Assembly: GCF_009727055.1 (NCBI RefSeq) | Contig: NC_052359.1 | Location: forward strand, 19,532,167-19,596,166 | Reading direction: 5' to 3' | Origin: Benincasa hispida | Taxonomy: Eukaryota > Streptophyta > Magnoliopsida > Cucurbitales > Cucurbitaceae | DNA length: 64,000 bases | Shown here: one piece after another, positions 1 to 11,006 of the stretch | Numbering within the stretch: position 1 is the stretch's first letter | How the letters are laid out: every line of letters starts with the position of its first letter | Position numbers and translations under genes: made by a program | The notes under the pieces: model-generated | The model's database searches: none | What the model saw: only the letters and a program-made list of their open reading frames with translations | Told to the model about the DNA's origin: nothing

Positions 1-384
1 AGACATAAAAATACTTCCATCAAGATAGCCATTCAGAAAAGCTGTCTTGACATCCATTTGCCATATTTCATAGTCATAATATGTGGCAATGACAAGAAGT
101 ATTCTTATTGATTTAATCATGGCAACAGGAGAAAAAGTTTCTTCATAATCAACTTCTTATCTTTAGGTAAAACCCTTTGCCACGAGCCTGCCTTTATAGA
201 TCTGTACCTTGCCAGTTTGGTCTCGTTTTCTCTTGTAGACCCACTTACAACCTATAGATGTAACACCTTGTGGTTGATCTACAAGTTCCTAGACTGAGTT
301 GAAGTACATAGACTCCATTTCATCGTCCATGGCATTTATCCATTGTTCTACATCTTCCATTGCCTTCTTAAAGGTTAATGGATC
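1..384 (-). pseudogene. Copia reverse transcriptase N-terminal part, cut by window edge
   Basis: Reading 384 to 1 on the - strand gives EDVEQWINAMDDEMESM, CKWVYKRKRDQTGKV, a variant of KARLVAKGF, then VDYEETFSPVAM and DVKTAFLNGYL. These are the standard N-terminal blocks of copia RT. At least three in-frame stops are present. The catalytic YVDD block would lie outside the window. Confidence 0.85.
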
Positions 385-1930
385 CTATAAACCATCATCT
401 TGTATGATGTTTTGAGTTTCTGTTAAACCCATGTAGCGTTCAGGTTGTTGAATAACCCTCCCACTACGACAAGGCATTTCCAACTCTTGGGATGGACGTG
501 ATGGGACAACAATCGTTGTTAATGAACCAGCTTGATCAACAACTCTTGTTGATTTTTCTGTAGTATCTTTAGACAGTCCTTGTAATATTAGTTTACTGCG
601 TGGTAGATGATTTTTAATATGATCCTCTTCCAAGAAAGTTGCATTTGTCGATACAAACACTTTATCTTCTTGAGGATCATAAAAGTATCCTTCTTTTGTT
701 TCCATAGGATATCCTATAAATAGGCATAATTTCGAACGTGTTTCCAATTTTTTAGGATTCTGTAACAACACGTGTGCTGGAAAACCCCAAATATGGAAAT
801 AACGTAAACTTGCTTTGCGTCCTTTCCACAATTGATATGGTGTTTCTGAAACACTTTTGGATGGAACAACGTTTAGAATATAAACTGCAATCTATATTGC
901 ATATCCCCAAAAGGATTGAGGTAATTGAGCATAACTCATCATAGACCAAACCATGTCCAACAAGGTTCGATTCTCCTTTCTGCGACACCATTTTGTTGTG
1001 GTGTTCCAGGTGCTATGAGTTGGGATTGAATTCCATGATCTACTAGATAGTTCTGGAATTGCAAATCCATATACTTACCACCTCGATCAGATCGAAGTGT
1101 TTTATTTCTTTTACTTAACTAATTTTTAGTCTCAGACTTAAATTCTTTGAACTTTTCAAGAGTTTCAGATTTGTGACTGATTAAGTAAATATGGCCATAT
1201 CGAGAGTAATCATCAATAAAACTGACGAAGTACTGATATCTTCCTCGAGATTTAACATTCATCGGACCACAAAGGTCTGTATGTATGTTCAAGAGGTTCT
1301 TTGGCACAAAGACCTTTGTCAGAAAAAGATCTTTTCGTCATTTTTCCCTCAAGACATGATTCACATAGAGGTAGGAAACTGTCTTTTAACTGATTTAGAT
1401 GACCGTTTTTTACCAATCTCTCAATCCTGTTGAGATTAATGTGACCAAGCCTAAGGTGTCAAAGATAGGCATTAGGAGAAATTTTTCGTTTTTTATTATG
1501 AGTTTCAGTCGTTTTAAACATCTCTATATTTACTTCTATTGGTTATAATATATATAAGTTATTTGCAAATCTAGCAGAACAAATATGAACACCTCTGGAA
1601 TAAACAAACACTTCATTATATTCAAAAGATACACTATACATATTTTCTAAAAGACAAGAAATGGAGATCAGATTTCATTTTATCTTAGGTACAAAGAACA
1701 CAGTCTTGAGTAAGATAAAAGAATCTCCAAAAAACAACTTCATATCTCCCACTGCTTCAGCTGAAATGACTTCACGTGTGCCCACCTTGAAAGTCATCTC
1801 ATATTCAGAAAGTCTTCTCCAAGAACTAGTTTCCTATAGAAAAGTACAAACATGATTAGCGGCACCTGAATCTAATATCCAGGTAAGGTGAGAATTTTCC
1901 ACTATACATGTTTCAACAACTAGTAAATCA
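385..1930 (-). pseudogene. Copia protease and integrase region (broken)
   Basis: The protease active site is visible at about 1865-1895 on the - strand as WILDSGAANHV. The integrase core follows: 1307-1119 contains HTDLCGPM and FIDDYSRYGHIYL, with the catalytic D of the DDE triad. 831-385 holds the integrase C-terminal part (LRYFHIWGFPAHV, CLFIGYP, and YDPQEDKVFVSTNATFLEED), typical of the linker to RT in plant copia polyproteins. Stops and frameshifts separate the blocks, so no continuous product is possible. Confidence 0.85.
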
Positions 1931-1959
1931 TATTTACCTTGTTTATTCTTTTCTGCCTT

Positions 1960-2811
1960 CTTTTCAGTCAGATATTTTGGGCAATTACGCTTCTAATGCC
2001 CAACCTCTCCACAATGGAAACATTTTCCCTTGGGAGTTTTGTTTTTGTTTTTCTGCAGCGGTTTTCTTTTTCCATTTTCCTTTCTTTTTCATTTGTACGT
2101 TTTTATCTTTAGAAGAAGAAGAAGGACCAACTTTTTTTTTATCATCAACGAGTTTCGTACTAAACGTAGACCCTTTGTAAAACTTTTTCGGTTTAGAAAT
2201 AACATTTATTTATTTTTCTTTAAGTTTCATCATCGATTGATAAGCTTTCAATTCATTCAACAACGTCGTTAAGTTATAAGTGATTCTGTTCATGACAGCA
2301 TTTGTCCTGAACAGCAGATAGCTCTCAGGAAGAGATTCCAGTATCATGCTCACTTGACTTGTTTTGTCTATCATAGCCCCGTGAGCCTCCGCGATGTTAA
2401 AATGGACCATCATGTTGAGAATTTGTTCTCTCACGTTGGTCTCATCCTTCATACGTGTCACATACACATATTTGATAGCTTCATGTCTAACAGACGATGA
2501 CAGTTGCCCGAACATCTCCTGTAACAATGCCATGTTCACGGGCTGTGGTCATGACCTCATGTTTTTTGTTGAGCACATCAGATATACTCGTCAAGATATA
2601 GGCCCGGGATTTTTCATTTTCCCTTACCCACCTATCAGAAATATCCCAACATTTTGGTTGCTGTTGAACTGGGAACTGGAGGACGCTCCTCCGTTAACAT
2701 AAACCTCAAGTCATCTACTACTAATATTGTATTGATATTTGATTTCCAATTTGAGTAACCCTCTCCGTTAAATTTGTCAGAATCAAGCAGTTGTATAATC
2801 GAGTTCGACAT
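1960..2811 (-). pseudogene. Copia gag (broken) with CCHC zinc knuckle
   Basis: The N-terminus (2811 to about 2640) has the copia gag pattern: an N-W-K-S-N-I segment followed by ILVVDDLRF and LTEE. A stop or frameshift follows, and the reading continues as WVRENEKSRAYIL and then through 2539-2210 (EMFGQLSSSVRHEAIKY, SLPESY, LLNELKAYQ). The zinc knuckle lies at about 1985-2030 (CFHCGEVGH, then an in-frame stop in place of one residue, then KRNC). This is the capsid/nucleocapsid precursor of the element. At least one frameshift and one stop make it a pseudogene. Confidence 0.85.
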
Positions 2812-2829
2812 TGCTGAAACATTTTAAAA

Positions 2830-3247
2830 TCCCCCAAAACAACTTCAGGAAGCTGCCACAAGGCACACACATCAATCAACTGGGACCACAAGTTCCTCCC
2901 CTCGCTCACGTGATTAGAAGCATACAAAACACCAATGTGTACCCTAGCACTAGATATAATACCACCAAGGTTCCAGAAATGAATTGATCCTCACTGACAT
3001 CCATAAAGAGATCATAGACAATCTTTCGCCACATCACCCAGATCCTCCCAACCCCCCTCACACTACAACTACTCACATAACTCCAAACATCACCAAACCT
3101 ACCCACCACCATACCAAAGTTCTCGTGACGAACCCTCATCTCAAGCAAACAACAGAAAGTAACAGAGGAGGAAGCCAGAAAATCTGCCACCACCCTACAC
3201 TTGATAGGGTCATTCAACCCCCTAACATTCCAGAAACACCAAATCAT
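2830..3247 (-). pseudogene. LINE ORF2 endonuclease fragment
   Basis: The reading starts MIWCFWNVRGLNDPIK, the standard opening of plant LINE ORF2 (APE endonuclease; catalytic N in WNVRG). It continues with a degenerate LLEMRVRHEN (normally LLETKV) and a SVRGVGRIWVMW segment. A frameshift near 2960 moves to a second frame with GVLYASNHVSEGRNLWSQL and PEVVLGDF, the D/N metal-binding motif. The domain ends there, with its C-terminal third and the whole RT missing. Confidence 0.8.
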
Positions 3248-3686
3248 GAACCTTGCAAGACATCACACCTACCACCTCCCATTGGGCTTTTGACAGAACT
3301 CCCGAACATCCCATCCATAACAGACAAAGGTTCAGGATATGCCAGTACTAATGCCAGTGCCAACGAGTCTCCCCCCTCATCACACAAAATGTCAAACTGA
3401 TTACGTTCATCAACATGCTTTATAAACCCCATAATTCTAGGGGAACCATAAACTACTTTGGTCCTCAAAGGCGCCGAACCCAGTGACCCACTGCCACCCC
3501 TGTGTCCTACACCTTCTCTATCACGCCGACGACAACTAACCATACTAAACTCGTCATCACTCCCCGTACCCCTATTCTCAACCACTGGGCTAACTCCCCT
3601 CCCACTAATACCTAAATCATGCCCCTTCCTTACACTCTCAAGGCCCCCATTCTCCCCCAAACGCCCCTCATTAACCGCCACAATAC

Positions 3687-4531
3687 TTATCTCCTGACCC
3701 TTTGCCACACCTTGTTTCTCACACACAGCCTAGTATGCCCAAAGGAACCACAGTAAGCATACCTACGAGGTTTCCACTCATACACTACTGGAATAATAAA
3801 CTCCTGACCCCGCATTCTAACAGTGACTGAAGAGGGCAATAACGAATTACCATCCACCTGAACACAAACCCTTGCATACGATAATCGCCGCCGCTCTCTA
3901 GTTGCAACATCAAAAGAGACAAGCTTACCCACGATACTAGCTAATACTGCTTAACCTCTATCCGTCCACACTTTAGAGGAACACGCTTCAATTTAATCTA
4001 GATAGGAACAGAATAAAAAAACAAAGGTTTCGGGAACAATACTTGGTGACCACTGTCGTAATAAGATGGACTTACCACCCAGTGTCACGGACCATTCTCC
4101 AGCACCCAATCCAGTGACTCTGCCTTATGAAATTTAAAGATTATCAAACCGTTCTCCAACAAGATAATAGTTGGCATCTCTACGCGTCCCCAAATTCTCT
4201 AAATAAGGCGACAAATAATAGAATATGGGAGTTTGGCATCCACAAACTGACCAACCAAAGATTTCTCCCATAAACAAACACCCGCATCAATAATCTCCTC
4301 ACAAGGTTTAACAATAACTTTATTGTTTTCAACCAATGGGGGAATAAACTCTAAATTTTCCCTCAAATTAGACCTAAAAAGAGCCGCCCACGAATTTTCC
4401 CCTTTCACGCCAGAATTGGAACCAACAGAACCAGACTGTTCCTCCAACCGGTCTGACTTTGAAGCAAACCCCCTGGCTAAATCGATTTTGAGAATCGGCT
4501 CCTCCTGCTCACGAAAATCCCTCGCGTCCAC
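3687..4531 (-). pseudogene. LINE ORF1 (DUF4283 / zinc knuckle), broken
   Basis: The N-terminal piece (4531-4199) starts MDARDFREQEEP and ends with DAGVCLWEKSLVGQFVDAKLPY, the start of a DUF4283 nucleic-acid-binding domain. The domain continues in shifted frames (WGRVEMPTI, FKFHKAESLDWVLENGPWH). The C-terminal piece (3932-3687) has RRRLSYARVCVQVDG, VYEWKPRRYAYCGSFGHT and RLC, the zf-CCHC_4 type knuckle found at this position in plant L1 ORF1 proteins. Stops near 3950 and frameshifts near 4200 break it. Confidence 0.8.
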
Positions 4532-5212
4532 CGAAGACCCTCGCTTCCAACAAGCCCAACCCGTGAAACCTCCTCACGACCTAACTTCTACCCCCCTCCC
4601 CCCCCTTCGATCCTCCCAACTCCAGCCCAGCACCACGTGGCCACCCACCAAAACCCCCATGCCTTTCTACCCTTTCCCCAGCTCCCCCTGCACCAACCCA
4701 CTCCCTTCATTCAGCCTCAAGCACTCAATCCCGTTTCGATCTCCGATCTAAGCAGACGAAAGGGTTGCCGAGCAGCTCGACCTCCATTCTTCTTCTTTAG
4801 TCTTAAAGGCAACTGCTTACGCACCATTGTCTCCAGAACTCACCGTGATTAAAACCACACCACAATACCTCAGATCTAACAACGTCCATACCTCAGATCT
4901 AATCGCAGATCGCAGACCTACCCAAGCCAGAACATCCTTTAGCTCAAAAACAACCTTGGTACACTAGAACTGGGAGAAGAAGGATGGCGTAGCTTCACAC
5001 ACAAGACGATGATGAAATTTACACGAACTGGTCATGAGGAGGAACAACTAAAAACACACGACTAAAATCGCTAACAGCTCCGATATGACGTTGCCAACAA
5101 ACCACGATGGATAGCCAACCGTTGAATCTGATCGAACGACAAGGCTACTCGGTGGCCGGTAGAACCAAGAAGAGGAAAACCTGGTGCGGTGTTGGCTAGG
5201 GTTTTCAAGCTC

Positions 5213-6474
5213 CTTAGATTATAATTATTATGACGTTAATTGAATGCATTAATTGGTTAATTTTAATTATAAATTACTCCGTCTTCAAATATTTATAATT
5301 AAAATTATTATTGATTCGTAATTAACTTTTTATTGATATATTGAATATTTTTTATTCTTTAAATTATTAATCTATTATAATTATAATAAGATTTTCATGT
5401 TTAATTACATAATTAAACGCAAAAACAACTTGTTCATAAAATTCTGATAGCATTTCCATGTACAACCAAACACAATCTTATTTAATTCCCAGACATCTTA
5501 TTCCAGGCATCCTTTATTCCCAGTCATCTATAAAACCTTAAACCAAATGACCCTTAAACGTCTCACTCAATTCTAATAGATACATACTTTTGGTTTAGAA
5601 AACCCAATAGTTAAAAGTATTATCAAAATTTGTTACATATGTAAATTAATAAGGGATCAAATTTGTTTATAAGATTATAAATGGTTACATAATAAAATCT
5701 TACACCTAATTTTGATAAGATTTGTCACCATATTAACTAAATTGTTACAAGTTTATAAGTATAAAATTAAGGTCCTATTTGGTAAACATTTGGCTTTTGG
5801 TTTTTGGTTTTGAAAATTAAGTGCATAGATATTACTTTCACCTCCAAATTTCGTTCTTTGCTATCTACTTTTTACCAATAGTTTAAAAAAGCAAGCCAAA
5901 TTTTGAAAAGTAAAAACGTTTACAAACTTGATTTTGGTTTTAGAATTTGGCTAAAAATTGTACTTAAGAAATATGCAAGTCATTGTAAGAAATGAGAAGG
6001 ACACATGCTTAGTTTTCAAAAATAAAAAACAAAAATAATGAAATAGTTACCAAACGGAACCTAATTTATTATCAATCAAAATTTAGAGACTAAATTATTA
6101 CAATTTTAAAAGTTTGGTGACTAAATAGTTATAAATTTAGAGGCTAAATTATTAATTTTCTATGAAAGTTTAGAGTTAAATATTTTTTTAACCAATATAT
6201 CTTTATTCATAATTTCTTTGATTAGATATCATTTTAAAAAGAATGAAATTTCTAACATCAAAATCGTGGTACATTTTTGTTCTTATGACAATTGAGTTAT
6301 ATTTATATTTATATAGACAATTCAACAAATAATTTAATAATATTCTTCAAATTTTTTTCAAAAGAATTATAATTAAATTTGACATGAAGAAATCGAATTC
6401 CTAATTTCGAGGTTGATAGTACTGACGACGGTGCCCCTAATCTACACTGACGCATATTCCTCAAATTTTAATTA
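5213..6474. other. AT-rich intergenic stretch upstream of KDSB
   Basis: No coding capacity is visible. The stretch is strongly AT-rich and holds one Tourist-like MITE (5771-6061) and short runs of degraded repeats of the type AAATTTAGAGACTAAATTATTA (5690-6180). The core promoter of KDSB must lie in the last few hundred bases. I see no clear TATA box. Confidence 0.6.
5771..6061. repeat. Tourist-like MITE, TAA target-site duplication
   Basis: The left end GGTCCTATTTGGTAA and the right end (reverse complement GGTTCCGTTTGGTAA) form terminal inverted repeats, with TAA at 5768-5770 and TAA at 6062-6064 as the TSD. Length is 291 bp with no coding capacity. The TAA TSD suggests a PIF/Harbinger-type MITE. 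Related copies lie at 11376, 24636, 25988 and 51364. This one sits about 490 bp upstream of the KDSB start codon. Confidence 0.8.
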
Positions 6475-6551
6475 GTGGGAAAAAAGAAGGGGAAGCAACA
6501 GCCCAACATCCGCATCCGTGCATTAGCGAGCCGTTCTCATAGCGGGAGACC

Positions 6552-9500
6552 ATGTCGGTTTGCGCTTCTTCTTCGTCATCATCCGGGTACCTCGGCAGTG
6601 CCAAGGCCTGGATTGTTCATGGGATCGTCGCCGGAATCGCCATCGGCGCCGCCGTCGGAGCTCGAGCTTACTTAGGTCGATCCAAGAAATTCCGTAGCCG
6701 CGTTGTTGGAATCATTCCCGCCCGCTTCGCCTCTTCTCGGTTCGAGGGGAAGCCTCTTGTTGAGATTCTTGGAAAGCCCATGATCCAGGTTAGTCTAATT
6801 GTTTCTCATCCTTCTCTTTATTGTTCATACCATTTCTGGATCTGTCAATTCCGATTTATACTGATGTAAATACTAAGCGAATTTTCATTTGTTTCATATC
6901 TGATCTGGGTTTTGTTCGTTTCAATTTCTAAGTTTGTGTTGAAACTATTCATTATGTAATGGATCTACCATAAATGTAACTTCTATTTTCCTACATATTG
7001 TAAGTAGGTGTTGGGAGTTGAATTAGCAGAATTCCTCTGTATCTATAGTTAGGTGCTAGTACAACTGTTCACATTGGTCTTAGGAATTAGGAAGCTTGGT
7101 GAGCTTAGCTATAGTAAAAATCCCATAAAGAAATAAACGGTCGAGTTCTATGGTTTCCTTGATGATCCATTTTCCTCCCCTTCAACTAGCTGGTGGCTCT
7201 TCTCATGGGTATCAACAATTTCCTTTCATCAATTTTGAAAGAAAAGACCCATGCTACAATTCATTATAGCCTTCTTTTGACATCTTCAGTTTGAGAGTAA
7301 GAATAGAATAATCAACAACAAAGAGAAGTATTTTGACAATTTCATAGGCTTTCACACTTTTGTGGGTCTTTTCTAGAGTAAATTTTGTGCTTCTTTCCAT
7401 GATTACTGTTTAACTATGAAGCACAAATACTTCATGTGAGGCAAAAAATCAGTATCAGACACGTATCGGATACCTATACTTCTAGATACTTCTTAGATAC
7501 GTATCTGACACGCGATTTGACTTATCTATTTCTATATGTACTTTTTTTCCATGAAAAAAGACAAGTAACTCATCTAATATTTCCCAATCTAAAATTAGAC
7601 AACCTATTTAAAAAGCTCACTACTCGAGTCCAAAACTAAAAGAAAAAATAAATAAATAACGGAACAAACCCTAGATTAGAATCATCTAATCTTCATCTTC
7701 ACATTTGAGTCCCTAGAAAGTCTACCAAAATATAAACCATTTGGATATCTTCAACAATAAGTTCTTCGTTGATCTTCATACTTCTCTCTCTAATCTTCTT
7801 CTTCTCTTCTTCTTTGCAATATGAGTCACTTTTCTATTGCATTTTATTAACTATTGTATTGTATTTTGTATTGTATTTCAGTATTTATATTCTATTTTGT
7901 GCTATTGTTATTAACTTGTATGCTAAATTTATTTATATCCTAGATTTTTTTAAAGAAAAAAAATGTATCTTCAACGTATCAGTATCATCGTTTTTTAGAA
8001 ATATATATATTAAAAAAATATATAAAAAAAAATGGCGCATCCTTAGACGTATCCGTATCTTAGTTTTTTAGAAATTGACGAATTGCCGTATCCGATCGTA
8101 TCTGTATCGTGTAGCCGTATCTGTGTCTGTGCTTCATAGCTTTTTAAATACTCTTTGTTTCAATTTTAGAAGTTTTTTCTAATCTTCTGTGTCTCGGGTT
8201 TGGCTTTCCTCCCCCTATTTTGTAATTTAATTTCATATTATTTATAAATGTGTTCCTTATCCCAAAGAAAGGACAATAAATATATCAAACCATCAGCTTT
8301 CCATACACAATCTGATTGACAAGAACCAAACTGGAATCCTCTGACTTCGTTGAGTTTTCATTTTTCTAGAAACCACTTGCCAGATATGTCAGTTTGATCA
8401 TTTCTCATAGGTTGGACTTTTTAGCTCTAGTAGTTAAAATCCATAAAATGTTGTATGAATCGGAATTTTTTTTTTTTCATTGGCTGGTGAAGATCTGTAC
8501 TTCTTAGGAGATGTGTAACTAACATCATATGTCATGTGGATCTCTGTTTCTCGCTCTAAAGAATTATAATGATTAATCTTCGTTTTTCGAATGTTGGGGG
8601 TTGATTTAGTTGTACAAGTGAATAAATCATACTATATGACCTCGGATTCTGCTTTTATATTGCTCATTTTTCAAGTCTTTCAAAATGTTAATACTCCTAC
8701 AAAATTCATATTCTGCAGAGAACATGGGAAAGGGCAAAAATGGCTACGACATTGGATTGTGTTGGTAAGCATGCGTGCTTTGTTCTTCTTGTTTCATGTT
8801 TCATCATCTCATCTTTTCCTTTTGATTTGAAATCTTTCTAGTTGTAGCGACCGATGATGCGAAGATTGCACAATGCTGTAAAGGATTTGGTGCTGATGTT
8901 GTAATGACATCAGAGTCTTGCCGGAATGGTAAGCACTGTGACTTTATAACAAAACCTCATGATTACCTTTGAAATCTTATTTCAGTATGAAACTACCTTA
9001 GGGACTGAGCGTTGTAATGAAGCACTTCAGAAGCTTGAAAAAAAATACGACATTGTGGTAAATATTCAAGGGGATGAGCCCCTTATTGAACCAGAGATCA
9101 TCGATGGCATTGTTGAAGCTCTGCAGGTAAATGATCTCATATCTTTCAGTTTTTATAACATTTTTATTAGATAGGCTTGGAAGCTTTGATATTAAAAGAA
9201 TCCATGGTTATAAATTGGCCGTTATAAACTTATTCCAATCATAGGCAATAGTGTAGTGATGTCAAAATTTGATTAATGTTGACTTGTCTCGTTTTAATTG
9301 TTTTGTATTTGTGTAGGCTGCCCCAGATGCAGTGTTCAGCACTGCAGTGACATCCTTAAAGCCCGAAGATGCATTTGACCCCAATCGGGTGAAGTGTGTA
9401 GTGGATAATCGTGGTTACGCTATTTATTTTTCAAGAGGATTGATCCCTTTCAATAAGTAAGATTTTCTTGTCCATATTGGGTTTCCCTTGTGTGTACTCT

Positions 9501-11006
9501 TCGAGATCAACTTGGGGCTTCCATCATAGATAACTTCCACCTTCCGGTGCTCGGGAAATTTATCGAGTTACATCAATTCATTTCATTGATGCAGGTCAGG
9601 AAAGGTTAACCTTCAATATCCGTATTTGCTTCATCTTGGAATCCAGGTATTAACTGAATGTATACAAGATGAATTCGTTGTGCCGTAACGGCAGACTAAA
9701 TGAACCTTCCTCTTTCTTTTCCTTTATTTTTCTTTCCAGAGCTTTGATTCAAAATTTTTAAGTGTGTATCCTGAACTCCAACCAACACCGTTGCAACTAG
9801 AAGAGGATCTAGAACAGCTAAAAGTATTAGAACATGGCTACAAAATGAAGGTACAGCCAATCTTCTTATGTTACATAGCATCTTTTCCCACTTTTGAAAA
9901 TTCAAATACTTTCTAAAAGCTGTTATGCTTATAGTGTGTATGGAATAATTTTTTTTTCTTTTTTTTCTTTTTTAAAAGTCTTTCAAATAACAGATCATCC
10001 ATAGGAGGGAGTCGAACCACAAACCTTTTAATCACTAACATATACTATATGTCAGTTGAGCTATAATCGCATTGGCTAATGTAAAGTGTGTTTTGTGTGT
10101 TTTGTGTGTTTAGTTTAGCTCTTGAATTATTTTAGATTATCAAAAGTTTATTTTGTTGTGGAAAAATATATTTTTTTCTTTTCTAGATTTTGGATTTGGT
10201 CTCCATTTGGTCCCAGATTTCAAAATGTTATACTTTTAGTCCGTAAGTTGGTTTCAAAATGTTACAATGTTACTCTTGATTTGAGTTATGCTTCAATTTG
10301 GTCCATCGATTTCAAGATTTGCACTTTTATCTTTTGATTTTCACTCGATACTCGCTTTCAATTTTTAGCTTTGATGTTTATTAATTAATTTAAAATAATT
10401 ATAAAATGAAATTTTAAAATCAATTTAAAGTTGTTAAAAAATAGTGAAACTTAATTAATTGTTATATTTCTAAGTTTTTGTAATTAATTAATTGACATTA
10501 GTGTCAAAAGACTAAAAGTGAGTATGCATTAAAAAATCGAAGTTAAAAATGTAAATTTTGAAACTTGTGGACTAAGTTGAAACAAAAACTCAAACCTTAA
10601 GGGTAAAACTATAATGTTTTAAAACCTAGTGCCTAAATTTAAATCAAACTCAAGACTTAAGAACTAAAAAGATAACGTTTTGAACCTAGAAACTAGATCC
10701 AAAGCCTAGAAACCAAAATGATATATTTGTTTGCCCTTCTTTTATTATTTTTAAATCTTGATAAATAAAAAGCACCTTTAGAACGTGGGATTAAATTTAG
10801 AAACCTTTTAAAAAGAAAACACTCAAGAGATGGATTATAAAAAATGCAGTTCTGTTTTCACCCTTGAAAATGAATTATGCTCAAAATGTTGAAACTGCCA
10901 TATTGTTTTACAGGTTATTAAGGTTGACCATGAAGCTCATGGTGTTGATGTTCCAGAAGATGTGGAAAAGATTGAATCTTTTATGAAGGAAAGAAACCTA
11001 TCTTAA
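6552..11006 (+). CDS. KDSB: 3-deoxy-manno-octulosonate cytidylyltransferase (CMP-KDO synthetase), 8 exons
   Basis: Exons by splice sites and phase: 6552-6788, 8719-8764, 8842-8928, 9002-9126, 9317-9456, 9595-9646, 9740-9850, 10914-11006; 891 nt, 296 aa, every junction GT-AG and in phase. The enzyme transfers CMP from CTP to KDO, the activated sugar used for pectin rhamnogalacturonan II. A hydrophobic segment at about residues 20-37 ([17 protein letters not shown]) looks like a membrane anchor, as known for plant homologues. The catalytic part begins with [15 protein letters not shown] (54-68), the CTP-binding signature. [13 protein letters not shown] in exon 4 and [13 protein letters not shown] in exon 5 are family signatures. 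Length matches the roughly 290-aa plant family. The start is the first ATG of an exon giving the expected N-terminus. Introns 1 (1,930 bp) and 7 (1,063 bp) are swollen by a MITE, and by a SINE plus a hairpin repeat, respectively. Confidence 0.95.
7414..8139. repeat. Mutator-like MITE in KDSB intron 1
   Basis: The left end CTATGAAGCACA (7414-7425) is the exact reverse complement of the right end TGTGCTTCATAG (8128-8139). Flanks CTGTTTAA (7406-7413) and CTTTTTAA (8140-8147) agree at 7 of 8 bases, as expected of an old TSD. The interior is non-coding and rich in CGTATC/GATACG words near both ends, which form subterminal inverted repeats. Length is 726 bp. The 8-9 bp TSD suggests a Mutator-like or hAT origin; assignment is tentative. 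Confidence 0.7.
9951..10072 (-). repeat. tRNA-derived SINE in KDSB intron 7
   Basis: On the - strand, box A TAGCTCAACTGAC (10063-10051) and box B GGTTCGACTCCC (10018-10007) have the spacing of a pol III internal promoter. An A-rich tail follows (seen as T runs at 9950-9973 on +). It does not fold as a full tRNA, and the anticodon region is not tRNA-like. Confidence 0.75.
10185..10708. repeat. Foldback (long hairpin) repeat in KDSB intron 7
   Basis: The left arm holds units such as TTTGGTCC...TTTCAAAATGTTATACTTTTAGTCC. The right arm holds their inverted versions (GGACTAAGTTGAAAC, AAACTATAATGTTTTAAAACC, AACTAGATCCAAA). The arms are imperfect and separated by AT-rich DNA. Similar hairpins are at 48240, 48809 and 52358. 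Confidence 0.6.

Larger units (their letters stand above)
1..2829 (-). mobile_element. Decayed Ty1/copia retrotransposon (gag to RT)
   Basis: Read on the - strand, the order is gag, zinc knuckle, aspartic protease, integrase, then the start of reverse transcriptase, which is the Ty1/copia order (integrase before RT). The element runs off the left edge of the window. Several frameshifts and stops break the polyprotein, so it is not autonomous. The gag start codon is at 2811-2809, preceded by a TTTTAAA-type leader that is also seen before the copia gag at 42241. No LTR or primer-binding site lies upstream of gag. Instead the sequence passes directly into LINE sequence near 2830, so the 5' LTR has been lost or the junction is a rearrangement. 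Confidence 0.9.
2830..5212 (-). mobile_element. LINE (non-LTR, L1-type) 5' part; RT and 3' end missing
   Basis: On the - strand this runs 5'UTR-like sequence (5212 to about 4560), an ORF1 with DUF4283 and a zinc knuckle, then the start of ORF2 with an APE-type endonuclease. The sequence stops within the endonuclease, just after the VLGDF motif, at the junction with the copia element near 2830. No reverse transcriptase or poly(A) tail is present. LINEs usually lose their 5' end during insertion, so loss of the 3' half points to later deletion or rearrangement. The right boundary (about 5212) is placed where GC-richer coding-like sequence changes to AT-rich DNA. I did not find a TSD. Confidence 0.8.

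Noticed and set aside
2984..3400. Proline/threonine-rich + strand ORF
   Set aside because: Antisense shadow of the LINE ORF2 endonuclease and ORF1 tail.
4323..4751. Proline-rich + strand ORF
   Set aside because: Antisense of LINE ORF1 and its 5' leader, with biased composition.
7769..8071. 100-residue + strand ORF in KDSB intron 1
   Set aside because: Low-complexity AT-rich reading within the MITE.
9997..10072. tRNA gene candidates from box A/box B pairs (also at 30153, 46460, 47730, 51197)
   Set aside because: No cloverleaf arms or anticodon stem; fits SINE heads.
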